In this document: positions 1 to 11,880 of the stretch, one piece after another
Position numbering within the stretch: position 1 is the first letter of the stretch
Layout: every line of letters begins with the position of its first letter
Assembly: GCA_948567375.1 (NCBI GenBank)
Contig: OX419761.1
Location: forward strand, 12,092,501 to 12,156,500
Source: Lunularia cruciata
Taxonomy: Eukaryota; Streptophyta; Marchantiopsida; Lunulariales; Lunulariaceae
Direction of reading: 5' to 3'
Length of the DNA: 64,000 nucleotides
Position numbers and translations under genes: made by a program
The notes under the pieces: generated by a model
What the model was told of the DNA's origin: nothing
The model's input: only the letters and a program-made list of their open reading frames with translations
Databases searched by the model: none

Positions 1-1334
1 CTTTTTTAGTATTCATCTCAACCAAATCAACCATACTACTACTCCCTTGGCAAGAAACCTCTATTTGGACTTGTGTGTTTTGAGAGGAGGAGACTTGATC
101 AATGAAATCTCAAGAGGAAGAGATTGATGCATTGAAAGGAGAGGTAGAGAAAGTAGGAGTATCACTTGTGGTAGCTAAAGTTTGTCATCATTGACAAATA
201 TGGAGATGGTGTGGGGCAAAATGAGATTGCAAAGAAGTTAGTAGAAGTCTCCTTGGAGAAATTGAAAGCATGGGATTCACAATCCCAAGTGCATGATTTG
301 ACTGCAAAGACCTACTAAAACAAGGGTTTGCAGTAGTTAGCTAGCAACTTGATGAAGCACACAGCAAAGAAGTTTGAAGAGGTCATGAAGGCACTACTAT
401 TGGAAATTGTAGGGTATAGGGACAAGTAGAATTGCTAATTAAGATTTGCAAAGGCAAAGGTAGCTCTTTGTAAGAGATTTTAGGAGGAAGATAATTGTTA
501 CCCAAGGGAAATAGGTAGAGATCTATTAAATATAGAATACATCTTCAGCCTAAAATTCTCTTTGGCCTCAAACTCTATCTTTGTCCCAATGTATATCTTC
601 AGCCAAAAATAATTTTTGACTTAGGACTATTTTTATAGCCAATGATTATGGAAGTGTAATTACTTATATGTTAAATGACAAGGAGTAGTTGTGATAGGCA
701 GTGGTGGCGTACTCATTCCTTAATTGCACTAAGAATAAGATCATTAGGTAGGATTAGCATCAAGTGGACTAGGAGCAATTATGAGATTGTGGGCATCCTC
801 AACCATTGATCTTCTTTAATTGATAGTTGAGAAACTATATATGGGTTTCAAACTACATAAATGATGTCTACTTTTTTCATGAACAAAGTATTTAGCTCAA
901 ACTTCTCCTTCTAAGTCTTTGTGTTTGATTGCTTTTGCTTACATCTTTTATTGCATACTTGGTCAAGTAAGGTGAGAAATCTTGCAATAAGAGTGTGTTT
1001 GAGTACCTAATTATGAAATTTGCACTAAATCAAGGAAGTTAGCCTTGACATTTAGCATAAATAATTGCTTGAGTACTTTGGTAGGAAATTTGCACATTAT
1101 CAAAGGAGTTACCCTTGACATTTTGAACAAGCAAGTCAATGTGAAGAAGGATTTTAGGAATGATGGAGCAATGAGAGTACCACAAACCAAGTAGACAATT
1201 GATTTTGGATTTATTTGGATTGCTTTTCTAGGAAGAGATGTGCACAATCAACAATGGCGTTAAGGCAAAAGAACCTTTGGCCTGAACACCAACCTTTGGA
1301 GTGAAATACACCTATGAGGGACTAGGTGCCAAAG
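1..1334 (+). repeat. Dispersed repeat, copy A (left part)
   Basis: Bases 590-1330 match 15241-15970 over almost their whole length, with many substitutions and small gaps; shared words include cttgacatt, aacaagcaagtcaatgtg and acctttggcct. Bases 1-115 also resemble 12525-12640. The part at 117-480 reads like a decayed coiled-coil coding stretch full of stops. The repeat is cut at 1334 by the chromovirus and seems to resume at 7942. I recognise no protein; a degraded non-autonomous LTR element is my inference. Confidence 0.6.
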
Positions 1335-2078
1335 TGTAATACCAAGAGCTAGCCATATGATCTAGATGTGAAATTTGGTTTGGTAACATCTAGAATGATG
1401 TTATACATGATGGTCAAAATAGATAAGATAGAAGTATCACCAAAAGAATACTTCTACTAATAGGGCAGAAACCAAAATAGACTTGAGAACCTTAGAACCA
1501 ATAGCTAGACATATGATTTAAAGGTGAGAATTGGTTTGGTAACATCTGGAAGGATGTTACACATGTTGGACTAAATAGATTGGAAAGAGTTATCACCAAA
1601 AGGGGACTTCTACTAATAGAGTAGGAACTGAAATATGCCTGAAATCTTTGAAGGCAATTTTGGAGGCCTAAATAGATGAATTAGGCCTTGAAAATGTGCA
1701 CACCTCCCCCCCCCCCAAACGGAGGAAAGGCTGGCCTTCCCACCCCCTGCCTTGTCTCATTGAGAGCTTTCCAATGGTACCTTATTCACGTGATTCTGAG
1801 ATTCTTACAGGAAGATTCCCTAAAAGATTCCCTCCGGTCAAAGCTTGTTTGACCAACCAGATAGGACCTAGACCAGACATGTCACCCATCCAAGTAAGTA
1901 ATCCAAGGGGTGGAGCTTGCTGACATGTCACTTATCTGTGTCCCTAAACCTATGGTGTAGCTTCCTTGGAGGAGATCCTCTTTGTCTATATAATAAAGAG
2001 AAGGTGCTCCCTTGGGGCATCGATTGTTTGAGTGTGCAATTTGTGTTTTCTCTCTTCTCTTGTCCTTGGAGTATTACA
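1335..2078 (+). repeat. 5' LTR of chromovirus
   Basis: The 744-bp LTR starts TGTAATACC and ends with TTACA, giving the usual TG...CA ends. It matches 7205-7941 almost throughout. A C-rich run at about 1699-1717 and the cagtcaaagc-like region are shared by both copies. It should hold the promoter and the RNA start site. Confidence 0.93.
1987..1993 (+). promoter_or_regulatory. TATA box in 5' LTR
   Basis: TATATAA lies about 90 bases before the LTR end. The same motif is at 7850-7856 in the 3' LTR. The position fits the U3/R border of plant gypsy LTRs; the transcription start itself cannot be seen. Confidence 0.6.
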
Positions 2079-2079
2079 A

Positions 2080-2091
2080 TGGTATCAGAGC
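2080..2091 (+). other. Primer binding site, tRNA-iMet
   Basis: TGGTATCAGAGC follows the LTR end after one base. It is complementary to the 3' end of plant initiator methionine tRNA, the standard primer of plant Ty1 and Ty3 elements. Confidence 0.93.
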
Positions 2092-2749
2092 GAGTGTTTT
2101 AGTCCAAGAGAGTGGATCACCCCTCTTGGAATAGCACAAACTACTAAAATTGAGTAATTTGAGGTGGAGAACATAGAGAAATTGCGAGACTTAGGAAGGA
2201 CTTTAGAGAGCGGATGGGATAGATGCACCGAGAGGACAATTTCACGCACCTAGCTTTCCATTCTCAAATCCATTCCACATCAAGATTATCTACATCCAGC
2301 GTGAGCAGATGAGGGTATCGCTAGTTTATCACTTGGTGCAAAATTCATGGACAGAGTGATGAACTCACCAAACCCAGTGATTCTACCTGTGGTGATATAT
2401 GACAAAGAGTGGGATTTGACAATCTACATTCTATTATGATGTAATTGATATGAATGTTCCAAATCCTCTCCCTTTCAATACTCAAGTAGAAATCCGTTAT
2501 GTAGTGAGACCAAAAGTGATGTTTAGAGATTTTCTGGTTAGGAATTTTGGTGAGGAGTATTATCAACGAGTGATAGCGTTGGAGGTCCCAATGGTAGTTC
2601 CGATAGTTTGTGCGCCTTCTAGAGTGATCATATTGACTCTGTATTGAAGTAGACATTAGCAATTGAGTGTTGCAAGAACCATGGATCCGCAATTGCAAGA
2701 GTTGGTGCAAGGAAGGCAAGGCATGTTGAATGAATTTTGAGAGATTAAG

Positions 2750-3740
2750 ATGACCATGGAGACATTACAAAGTCAAGTGCAGATCCTCAAGAACGATCAA
2801 GCCATGCAAGAAGAAGAGTTGTCTCGAAACCCAATACCTACAATTGAAGTACTTGGAGAGGCACCCGTGCCTACAAACCCTATCAACGATGAAGCCACAT
2901 TGCTACTTCGGATGAAGAAGACCTACAACATTGAGCCTTACAGGGGACAACGTATGATGGGAGTAGTGGGAATTGGATCTCAAGAATGAATTGATATTTC
3001 CGATTGTTCTCAGTAGAGATCACAGAGCATGCTGCAGGCGTGTTTGCATGTGGGTACTTGACCGATAAAGCCCTCACATGGTATGATGCTTGGGAATGAT
3101 CCATGCTAGCAGAGAGAAGGGAGGTCACATGGACAACAATGCAAGAAGGACTACTGAACAATTTCCAATCGGTGGATTCTATGCAAATGGCTTGAACCTG
3201 ACTATGGGGATTGAGACAGAAGAATAGCATACAAGAGTATGTGGATGCATTTTTGGATCTACAAGTTGCAATTACCGACATGAGTCCAGCAGAGGCTCTC
3301 AAAAATTTCAAACAAGGGTTGAAAGAATGGATTCACCAAGAAGTCATGGTGCAAAATCCTCACACGGTATTTGAAGCCATTGCTTGTGCGCAGAGAATAG
3401 CAAGAGCATTAGGTGGAGGTGAAGGAGTAGCTCCACCTCAACATTATTGGGTAGAAATGCCACACATGGGTGGACCAGTACCGATGGAATTGGGCAACCT
3501 TTGATTCCGGGATCAAGGAGCATAACCGCTTCAAGAGGAGCGGGGACGGGTAGATAAACAAAGAGATGGAGTCCCACAAGGAGAAGGGACTCGAGGAGAA
3601 AAATGCCGTTGTTACAATTGTGGCTGTATTGGGCACATAGCTACGAACTGTTGCACTTGTTTCCCTAGAGGCCCTCGGCCTTCATTCATGCAATCTTTGA
3701 ACAACATGGAGATGCACATTGAAGAGGAGGAGGTGGAAAT
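2750..3740 (+). pseudogene. gag: Chromovirus gag (capsid/nucleocapsid), broken
   Basis: Gag packages the element RNA. The piece at 2750-2989 and the piece at 3211-3504 lie in different frames, so at least one frameshift separates them. The second carries the retrotransposon gag core (IQEYVDAFLDL, then FKQGLKEWI). A CCHC zinc knuckle is encoded at 3610-3651: CYNC, then four residues to His, four more to Cys. It is in the same frame as the 3211 piece but beyond a stop at about 3502. The N-terminal end is uncertain; an earlier open stretch at 2450-2647 could be part of it. Confidence 0.8.
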
Positions 3741-3758
3741 CACTTCAGAAAATGAAGA

Positions 3759-4103
3759 TTGCCAGTAAAGGTACCTCGTGGCCTTATTGGCTCAATAAGG
3801 AAGCAAAGAAGCGAGACAAGGAAGAAGAGTAATGTGCAAAGATCCCAAAAGGAAATCTCACAATTGATTGTCGTGAATGGAATGCTAGAAAGTAATCAAG
3901 TGAGAGTATTAATAGATCCGGGAGCAACAAAGAATTTCTTGTCTTGCTCTGTTGCAATAAGATTGGGAATGGATCTAGAGAGAGATGGAAGTGAAGAAGT
4001 AGAGTTACCAAATGGGCAAACTGAGAGGATTGAATCATTACCTAGACGGGTAACCCTCTCTGTAGGAGAATATCAAGAAGCAATTGAGTGGCGAGTGATA
4101 TAG
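3759..4103 (+). pseudogene. pol: Chromovirus aspartic protease
   Basis: The retroviral-type protease cuts the Gag-Pol polyprotein. The active-site motif reads LIDPGATKNFLS at about 3910-3945. The family usually has DSGA, so proline replaces serine next to the catalytic Asp. A stop at 4101-4103 separates this piece from the RT piece, which continues in the same frame. Confidence 0.8.
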
Positions 4104-4130
4104 TTAGCTCGTTATGATGCAATTTTAGGC

Positions 4131-5720
4131 ATGCCATGGATGGAGCAATACAACCCTATGGTGGATTGGAGGAAGAAAGTAGTGAGAACCCACCAATGGT
4201 CAATCATTGGGGTTAAAGAAAAATCACACAGGCAAAAACTGCCTCTATATGTCGTAGGGACGGCAACTGTCTATAAGACCAATAGATGTTTTATGGGTCT
4301 AATAAGAAAAGTCCAGAGTGCACAACTTGATGGAAAAATTCCTGAGAAATTGAAGGATGTGGTGGATGAGTTTCAAGATGTCTTTCCTGATGATCTACCC
4401 TTAGGATTACCACCAAAGCGGCGAGTAGATCACAAAATTGAGACACTTCCGGGGAAGATGCCTCCTTGTAAGGCCCCATATCGCCTATTACCTCATGAGT
4501 TGGAGGAGTGTAAGACTCAAATTGAGGAGATGCTACAAAAAGGGTTCATCCAACCTAGCATATCACCATATGGGGCCCCTATCTTGTTTGTGAAGAAGAA
4601 GGATGGTACCATGCGCATGTGCATTGACTATCGGGGTCTCAATCAGCAAACAGTGAAGAACAAATACCCCTTACCTTGCATGGATGACCTGTTTGATCAA
4701 CTCCATGGAGCGAGATACTTCACCAAATTGGACTTGCGGAGCGGTTACAATCAAATCTAAATTGTAGAGGAGGATGTGTACAAAACTGCCTTTCAAACCA
4801 GGTATGGCCACTTTGAGTATCTTGTGATGCCTTTTGGCCTCGCCAATGCACCTGCCACTTTCATGAGTCTAATGAATGACATATTCGTCCATACTTGGAT
4901 AAGTCTATTATTGTCTTCTTGGATGATATCTTAGAATATAGTAGCTTGATGATAGAACACAAGCAACATCTACGAGAGGTCCTCCAGATTCTAAGACAGA
5001 ATCAATTGTATGCCAAAATCTCAAAGTGTGAGTTTGGCAAGTCTGAAGTAGACTACTTGGGGCATAGAGTAAGTGCAGAGGGCAGTCAAGTTTTGACAGA
5101 TAAAATAGAGTTCATTCAAAAATGGAGTGCCCCAGAAGATCAGACTCAACTTAAGAGCTTCTTGGGGTTGACAAGATTTTATCGTAGATTTGTCAAGGAC
5201 TTCTCCAAGGTTGCACAGCCTTTAACGGCACTACTTGGCAAGGGGAAGAAGTGGACATGGGGAATTGCACAAGAGTTGGCCTTTCAAGAATTGAATGCCG
5301 CCTTGCTACATGCACCAATCTTGAAGTGGTATGACCCAAAACGTCCAATCAAGTTGGCTACAGATGCATCAAGCATAGCAATAGGAGCAGTCCTACAACA
5401 AGAGTGGCATGACGGATGGCATCCAATTGCATATTTCTCTCAAAAGTTGTTACTGGTAGAGCATAACTACCACACCATAGAACGAGAAGAAGTGGCCATT
5501 GTTCTAGCAACCAAGCATTGGAAGCACTACCTGGGTGAGAAGGCATTTGTAGTAGAGACAGACCACAAACCTCTAGTCTACCTCAAGACGCAGAAGGATC
5601 TATCTCATCGCCAAAATCGATGGACAAAGTGGCGATAATGCTTCAACATGACAATCACCTATGTGGAAGGTAAGAAGCAACTTGCAGATGCATTCACCTG
5701 CATGCCAATGGCCAACAACT
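4131..5720 (+). pseudogene. pol: Chromovirus reverse transcriptase and RNase H, broken
   Basis: RT copies the RNA into DNA and RNase H removes the template. The 4131-4760 piece has [21 protein letters not shown] and ends at a stop after YNQI. The reading continues in frame with [20 protein letters not shown], then shifts near 4890 to the frame holding the catalytic FLDDIL (Asp-Asp codons 4922-4927). RNase H begins with LATDASS (Asp codon 5363-5365) and runs to a stop at 5636-5638, after which the frame continues to a degenerate ADAFTCMP ending. All main RT motifs are visible, but two stops and one frameshift break the gene. Confidence 0.9.
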
Positions 5721-5849
5721 TCGTGGCAGAGGTTAAGATTAACCCTAAATTTTGGCAAGAGATTCTGGCTGCTACAAAAACTGATCCACAGATTGTAGAA
5801 GCACAATCATCCAAAGGTGTCACCAGCCCTCAAGGACTCACCTTTTGGG

Positions 5850-6762
5850 ATGGCAGATTATGGATCCCAAATGTCCTAGAATTACATAACACCATTCTAG
5901 CGGAATGTCATGATTTGGCCATTGCAGCTCATGTCGGAGTGGACAAGACCTTGGATGCAGTCAAGCGCCATTACTATTGGCCCAAGATGAGCAACAACGT
6001 GATGGACTATGTGCGTAGCTGCCTACTTTGTCAATAGAACAAAGCTTCTAATCAAGCTCCTGCAGGGCTCCTTCAACCTCTCTCCACTCCTACCCAACGT
6101 TGGGAACAAGTGAGTATGGATCTCGTCTATGAATTACCCCAAGACCACCTCAGGGTTTGACTCCATTGTGGTCTTTGTGGACCGGCTCAGCAAAATGATT
6201 CATGTACGCCCTACCACCAAGGAGGTGACCGCTCCACAACTAGCTCAATTATACTTAGATGCAGTCTTTGCTCACCATGGCTAGTCTAGAGAACTCATCA
6301 CCGATAGAGGCACCCAATTCACCAATTTGTTTTGGTGAACACTTTGGTTTCTTCAAAACCAATTTGGCCATGTTCATAGCTTACCACCCACAAACAGATG
6401 GCCAAACAGAGCGGGCTAATTGCACGATTGAAGACATGTTATGCGGCTTCACCTTAGAAGAGCAAGAGAGGTGGGACACCCTACTCCCGTTGGTGGAATT
6501 TGCTTACAACAATTCAGTGAATGCATCCACCTAGGTCACTCCGTTCTTCCTCATGTATGGTGAGCATCCCTTCACACCTTCTAGCTTGATGAAGATCCAT
6601 CCAGTGGCTACCAAGGTCGATGCAGTCAACACATTTGTTTCTAGAATCCAACAAGGTGTGGAGAGCGCCAAGCATAGATTACAGATTGTGCAAAATCAAC
6701 AAAAGCAATATGCTGATGCACACCGTTGGCACATGGAGTTCAATGTTGGGGATCAAGTGTAG
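5850..6762 (+). pseudogene. pol: Chromovirus integrase, broken
   Basis: Integrase inserts the DNA copy. The N-terminal HHCC zinc finger is visible at about 5910-6036 (HVGVDKTLDAVKRHYYWPKM, ending CLLCQ, then a stop). The catalytic D, D, E triad is intact at codon level: Asp at 6119-6121 in MDLVYELP, Asp at 6303-6305 in TDRGTQF, Glu at 6430-6432 in TIEDML. A frameshift near 6140 and stops near 6284, 6336, 6532 and 6760 break the frame. The C-terminal GDQV motif is at 6751-6762. Confidence 0.9.
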
Positions 6763-6852
6763 CTATCGACAACCAACCTCACATTAGTTGGACCTCGTAA
6801 GCTCAAACCTCGTTTTATTGGGCCTTTCTCAATTCTTCGTCGCATCGGTGTT

Positions 6853-7191
6853 GTGGCCTATCACCTTGAGCTACCACCACACATGAAGATTCATCTAGTG
6901 TTCCATGTCTCCCTACTACGCAGATATGCTCCCCGATCAGGCCAATGTCATTCCACACCAGACATTCGACCTTGTCCGACACTCATTGATGGCATAGAGG
7001 AATATGAAGTGGAGCGGATTCTCCAAAAATGCATACGTGGTACTTGCCACTCACGGGTGGACTCTCTAGTACAATGGAAAGGTTACCCCCTCTACGAAGC
7101 AACCTGGGAGCCCGCTGCCAATTTGGCACATGCACCGGTGTTGGTGCAAGCATTTGACCAACAATTGCACAACGAGGATGTTGTGTCTTAA
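6853..7191 (+). pseudogene. pol: Integrase C-terminus with chromodomain
   Basis: The start carries HLVFHVSLLRRY, the usual lead into the chromodomain of plant chromoviruses. The chromodomain follows at about 6996-7170: EEYEVERIL, then VQWKGY, then ATWEPAANL. The aromatic Tyr and Trp positions that bind methylated histone tails are present. In this family the domain steers integration to heterochromatin. This stretch is open to its stop. Confidence 0.92.
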
Positions 7192-7204
7192 AAGGAGGGA
7201 GGTC
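7190..7204 (+). other. Polypurine tract
   Basis: AAAAGGAGGGAGGTC at 7190-7204 abuts the 3' LTR. It primes plus-strand DNA synthesis in LTR elements. Confidence 0.85.
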
Positions 7205-7941
7205 TATAATACCAAGAGCTAGCCATATGATCTAGATGTGAAATTTGGTTTGGTAACATCTAGAATGATGTTTTGCATGATGGTCAAAATAGATAAGATA
7301 GAAGTATCACCAAAAGAGTACTTCTACTAATAGGATAGAAACCGAAATAGACTTGAGAACCTTAGAACCAATAGTTAAACATATGATTTAAAGGTGAGAA
7401 TTGTTTTGGTAACATCTGGAAAGATGTTACACATGTTGGACTAAACATATTGGAAAGAGTTATCACCAAAAGGGGACTTCTACTAATAGAGTAGGAACTG
7501 AAATATGCCTGAAATCTTTGAAGGCAATTTGGGAGGCCTAAACAGATGAATTAGGCCTCAAAAATGTGCAGATTCCCCCCCCCCAATTGAAGAAAGGCTG
7601 GCCTTCCCTCCCTCCTGCTTTGTCTCATTGAGAGCTTTCCAATGGTACCTTACATGATTTTGAGATTCCTACATGAAGATTCCCTAAAAGATTCCCTCCG
7701 GTCAAAGCTTGTTTGACCAACCAAATAGGACCTAGACCAGACATGTCACCCATCCAAGTAAGTAATCCAAGGGTGGAGCTTGCTGACATGTCACCTATCT
7801 GTGTCCCTAAACCTATGGTGTAGCTTCCTTGAAGGAGATCCTCTTTGTCTATATAACAAAGAGAAGGTGCTCGCTTGGGGCATCAATTGTTTGAGTGTGC
7901 AATCTGTGTTTTCTCTCTTCTCTTGTCCTTGGAGTATTACA
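7205..7941 (+). repeat. 3' LTR of chromovirus
   Basis: The 737-bp LTR matches 1335-2078 with scattered substitutions and small gaps. The first two bases are TA instead of TG, a mutated terminus. It ends TTACA like the 5' copy. Confidence 0.93.
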
Positions 7942-9091
7942 CAAGGTAAAAGAGGCTCTTCATGAGGAAGAGCCCTATGATAGCCTAATGTTGATGTACT
8001 TGCAATATAATCAGTAAGACAAGTCATTCCCACTAGGATATGATTAGAATTTGCTAAGAGTGAAAAGAAAGTGTCACTTTGTCACAAGTTGGATATTATT
8101 ACATATTTACCCTCTTGGGCAAGACAATTCTTAGAAGAGGGTAGAGTACCCTTATGTGGCACACTACAAAAACAAAAAAAAAACACTAAATCACATTCAC
8201 AAATGATATCTCACTACACAAGCTCCTAACGGTGATGATTCAATCTTGCAAGTTCATGATACCTTGAGCATTTTGTTACACGTTATAATTTATGACACAC
8301 AACCATCATAGCTTTCAACACATCACCTTGACTCTTCAGAACTCCCAAGCCTGATTGCTCTGTTGCACCTCAACACTTGTATTCTTAATTCAAGTTTCAC
8401 ACAATGATTCAACTCAGCAATCACAAACATACACCATATTGATCCACTTAGGATCTAAGAGGTCCTTCACCATTGTTCCCACAACAAAGTCAACTTTCCA
8501 AACACAACAGTAAAGTGATTTCACATCACAAGTTTGGATAGACAATTATGAGATGGAATCCAAATGCTGACTAAACCTATATTAAGTCAGGGCTACTCTC
8601 TTATCCTCTCCATTGAAACAAGATGGAGCACATCCACAACTATGCGTTGCCACAACACCAATTTATGAATTAACTAACATTATTGTACCTAATTGGTTAT
8701 TATAGATTAAATGCTAAGATAGTGCCACCTACAAAGAGGTACTTATTATACTTTCTACCAATTTTATGACTCTAGCTATACTTGGGAGAATGGTCTCAAC
8801 AATCAAATATTTACAAAAGAATCAATTTAATGGATAGAGCCTTAATTGCTTAAAGAATTTTTATAGATATCATCATGTGGAGACATCCCATCACAATGAA
8901 GTTCCCATACTTATGAAGTCCTCAACCTGATGTGTTCCAATCATGATGAAGTCACAACCCAATGGTTGTGTTGTGATGACCAAAACCTAATGGTCCAAAA
9001 CTACAATTATACAATTATTGTACACCATAATCTACTTTCTTGACCCTCCTTCACCTTTACACCTCCAAATCAGCTCCTTGGTATGTTTGTT
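7942..9091. repeat. Repeat copy A resumes, then plain intergenic DNA
   Basis: Bases 7942-7980 (gaggctcttcatgaggaaga) align with 15990-16020 of copy B (gagctcttcaagaggaagag), as expected where the host repeat continues past the inserted chromovirus. Beyond about 8060 I see no coding signal or clear repeat. Confidence 0.45.
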
Positions 9092-10955
9092 TTACTCCTC
9101 CAATTTGTGGTGGATACTGCTAAAGCTGCTATTGAACTTGGCATCACCATGCTTGTGCAACTTCTTTGCCAGCTTGGTTAATTGTTTAATGGCATAGGTA
9201 TTGGCTTCTAAGGCATGTATTCCTAACTTTAGCTCCCACAACTTAGCCTGGTGAGCTTGGGTCATAACAACCAATTCCACTTGGATCTTCATCCTATTAG
9301 CAATATCTTCCATGATTGTAAGAACTCATGTCTATTCCTTGTCTAGAATATCATGGATGGATTGCAACTCCATCTCCACCTCTTGTCTGACTTGTACTTA
9401 AAGGATATAAGCTCTCTCTCTCTCTCCATGGTCAGCCATGATCATGGACAACTCCTCAATATGCATCTTGGCTATTTTTAAGACAACATCACAAAATTGC
9501 TCCTCTACAGCCTCCTCCTTTCACAAACCATCTTGCTCCTTCTTTAGGGACATCACCTCCTTGTTCCTAGCATCCAATTCCTTGGCATACTTCTTTTTCA
9601 TCTCCTCTGCTTGCCACTTGGATCTACCCTTGATATTTCTCAAGTTGGAGTCTAGTTGGGTAATCCGCTACCTCAAGCCTACTATCTCTTCCTTCATCTT
9701 GGAGATCTCTTAATCCTTCTCCTATATTCTCTCCTCTTGTGAAGTCTTTAATCCGTAAAGACCTTCTCTCATTGGGTATACCCTATGTTCATCACTGCAA
9801 GATCTGCCTTGACACTTTGTAATCCCTCCTTGTGCTTCATTAGCATGGTGTTACTATCATGCTTCTAAGCCTTGTAGTTTTTAGAAAGCATAGTGAATTC
9901 ACCCTACTTCATCTTCAAGGCAACTTCTTGATTTTCTAGAGTAGCTTCAAGGTGATGAATTTGTGCCTCTATGGAAGTCAAGTCTTCTTCCCTTCATAGT
10001 GCTCTACCTATTCTTCATGGTGCTCCATGGCCATGGTCACCATACTACCCTCTTACTTTTGCTCATGCTAGCTCTTCTCAAATATGGGCCATCTCCTAAG
10101 ATTTTCCTAGGTCATGATGTATACCATACTCCTTGATTTCTGTGAGTTGGGCCTCCAAGTGCAAGATGTGGGTGTTGGCTTCATCCAACTTCCTTTCTAT
10201 TGCTTGTTTTTCCCATATGGCCATGTGAATGTGGAAGTGCAAGAAATTGATCAATCTCTTGTGATTTGTCACTATAAGGTCAATTCCTTGGTAGACAAGG
10301 AGTAGTTATTTTAGAGTCTTCACTACTAGTCCTAACATGTAGAAAACCTAAGATGATAGGGTAGATAGTTGAGAGGGTACATAAAGGGCCCCTTTGTGCA
10401 CACTAGTGGGCTTGGCTTGGGCATTGGCACCTCTCATGGGCAAGTTAGCATGACTCTACTAACTTGTAGGAGGTCTCAAATCAAAGTAAGGATCATTGGG
10501 GCACACTGCACTCTTTGTACTCCCAAAGTACTCACTAATTCCTCTTCTTTAGGTCAAGACTTATTCACCACCGTCTCCTTGACTCTAACTCTTAGAAGGG
10601 GGTTGAATTTTGCAATTATTTGATCTAGGCCCAAGGACACCCATTTACTAGTCCTTTTCCCTTTTTCTCACTTGAAAGTCTCCTTCTACTCAACCAGGAT
10701 GGTGAAGATAAGACAGTTTCAAGCATTGGTTCTTGAGATGGAGTTACCACTTGATGATTGTCTCCTTGAGGGACAATTGGAACCTAAATTGCCACCTCTT
10801 CTGTTTGTATTGGTGTTGAGGGTGAATTCCCCTTCTGCAATTGAGACTTCTTCCTCGTCATCCACCATGACATCTCCTTGGTCCGAGGATGGCCTAATCT
10901 GGCATATCAAACTCCAATGTTGTTGCGAGAGTAGATTGAACCTCCACTCTTGCAT
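9092..10955 (-). pseudogene. Decayed coiled-coil gene of repeat family
   Basis: The minus strand shows several broken stretches rich in Lys, Glu, Leu and Ala with coiled-coil character. One is open at 9092-9313 (MEDIANRMKIQVELVV...). At 9440-9715 the minus frame reads EISKMKEEIVGL, then ELDARNKEVMSLKKEQ, ending MHIEELSMI, with stops in between. The 10719-10955 stretch reads an acidic DDEEEVS segment. The ending resembles IHIEDLTII at about 18990-19020 on the other strand, so both are probably decayed copies of one family. I do not recognise the protein. Confidence 0.45.
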
Positions 10956-10979
10956 CCTCTCTTATGTCTATTTTCTCTT

Positions 10980-11653
10980 TTATAATGTATCACTTAAGTG
11001 TTTGTAAATCCCCTTGTCTAAGCCTATTGACTTATCTTATTTTCTATTTCTTATCATACTTTTTGTCAAGTATGACTTGGTAAGTAGAATAATTATTACA
11101 TTAAAATAAAAAGATAGTATTTTGAATAATTCTAGCAGGATATTTCATCAAAGTTTTATTTTTTATTTCAGAAACTCTATAGTAACATTAATTTATATTC
11201 ATTATTCAAATTATATTATAAGACCATATAGATTAAACTCATGATTATAGGAAAAACTCTAGTATCTCTATAAGACAATTTGTAATTTAAACATATATAT
11301 GAAAATACAAAAAATTTAAATCAAAATTTTCTCAAAAATTAAATAATATGATACTATAAAAAATTTATACATTTATTTGGCTTAGAATTTCTCTATAATA
11401 TAGGTAATAAAAGTTATATAATTTTTTCTCTAATTTGAAATATAGAACTTTTTTCATGATAAATTTTTATAAGTATATATATGATTCAAAATTTAGGAAA
11501 TAAGTTTGGTGACCCACCTCTGCACTATTAGTATAAAAGACCGAGACCGAGGAGAGAATGGAAACTCACATTGGGACACTTGAATGAGCGAAAACTCCGA
11601 GTGCCTAGAATGAGCTTTGGCTTTGGTATTTATAGGTAGCATACAAAGCCCTT
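10980..11653. other. AT-rich intergenic stretch
   Basis: Strongly AT-rich from about 11080 to 11500, with no open frame of note. From 11510 the composition changes; tatttatag at 11629-11637 could be an LTR-type TATA region leading into the tandem repeat at 11654. No gene seen. Confidence 0.5.
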
Positions 11654-11880
11654 GAGAAGCTTCTCAAGAAGTTTCCTCAAGCCACTTTCTTAGAGTGCAA
11701 GCCAAGTTAACTATGAAGCTTCTTGAGAAGCTTCCTTCTAGAAGCCGCCTACTTGGCATGCAAGCTAAGGTAGTTGGAAGCTTCTAAAAGCTTCTTGCTA
11801 GAAGCTACTTACTTGAGGTGCAAGCTAAGCTAGCCGGGAAGCTTCCCAAGAAGCTTCCTAGATACTTCCAGAATATTCTA
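11654..11880. repeat. Tandem repeat of about 61 bp with GAAGCTTC motifs
   Basis: About three and a half diverged units start with GAAGCTTC at 11656, 11715, 11777 and 11838. The middle of each unit shares a tgcaagctaag-like word. GAAGCTTC and cTTCtaGAAg are inverted GAA/TTC pairs like those in heat-shock elements, though most pairs are four rather than two bases apart. A similar arrangement is known in some plant LTR promoters, so a retroelement LTR remnant is a fair guess. Confidence 0.55.

Larger units (their letters stand above)
1335..7941 (+). mobile_element. Ty3/gypsy chromovirus, nearly full length, inactivated
   Basis: This is an LTR retrotransposon of about 6.6 kb. It has two LTRs of about 740 bp, a primer site complementary to initiator methionine tRNA just after the 5' LTR, a polypurine tract just before the 3' LTR, and gag, protease, reverse transcriptase, RNase H, integrase and a C-terminal chromodomain in that order. 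Integrase after RT marks Ty3/gypsy, and the chromodomain marks a chromovirus. The flanking five bases are caaag on the left and caagg on the right, a target duplication with one mismatch. The coding region changes frame several times and holds in-frame stops, so it cannot move by itself. The LTRs are still very similar, so it is younger than the element at 40-50 kb. Confidence 0.95.

Noticed and set aside
7942-11000. A second LTR element delimited by the host repeat copies
   Set aside because: The repeat copies A and B could be LTRs of one large element, but I could not find a primer site, polypurine tract or target duplication.
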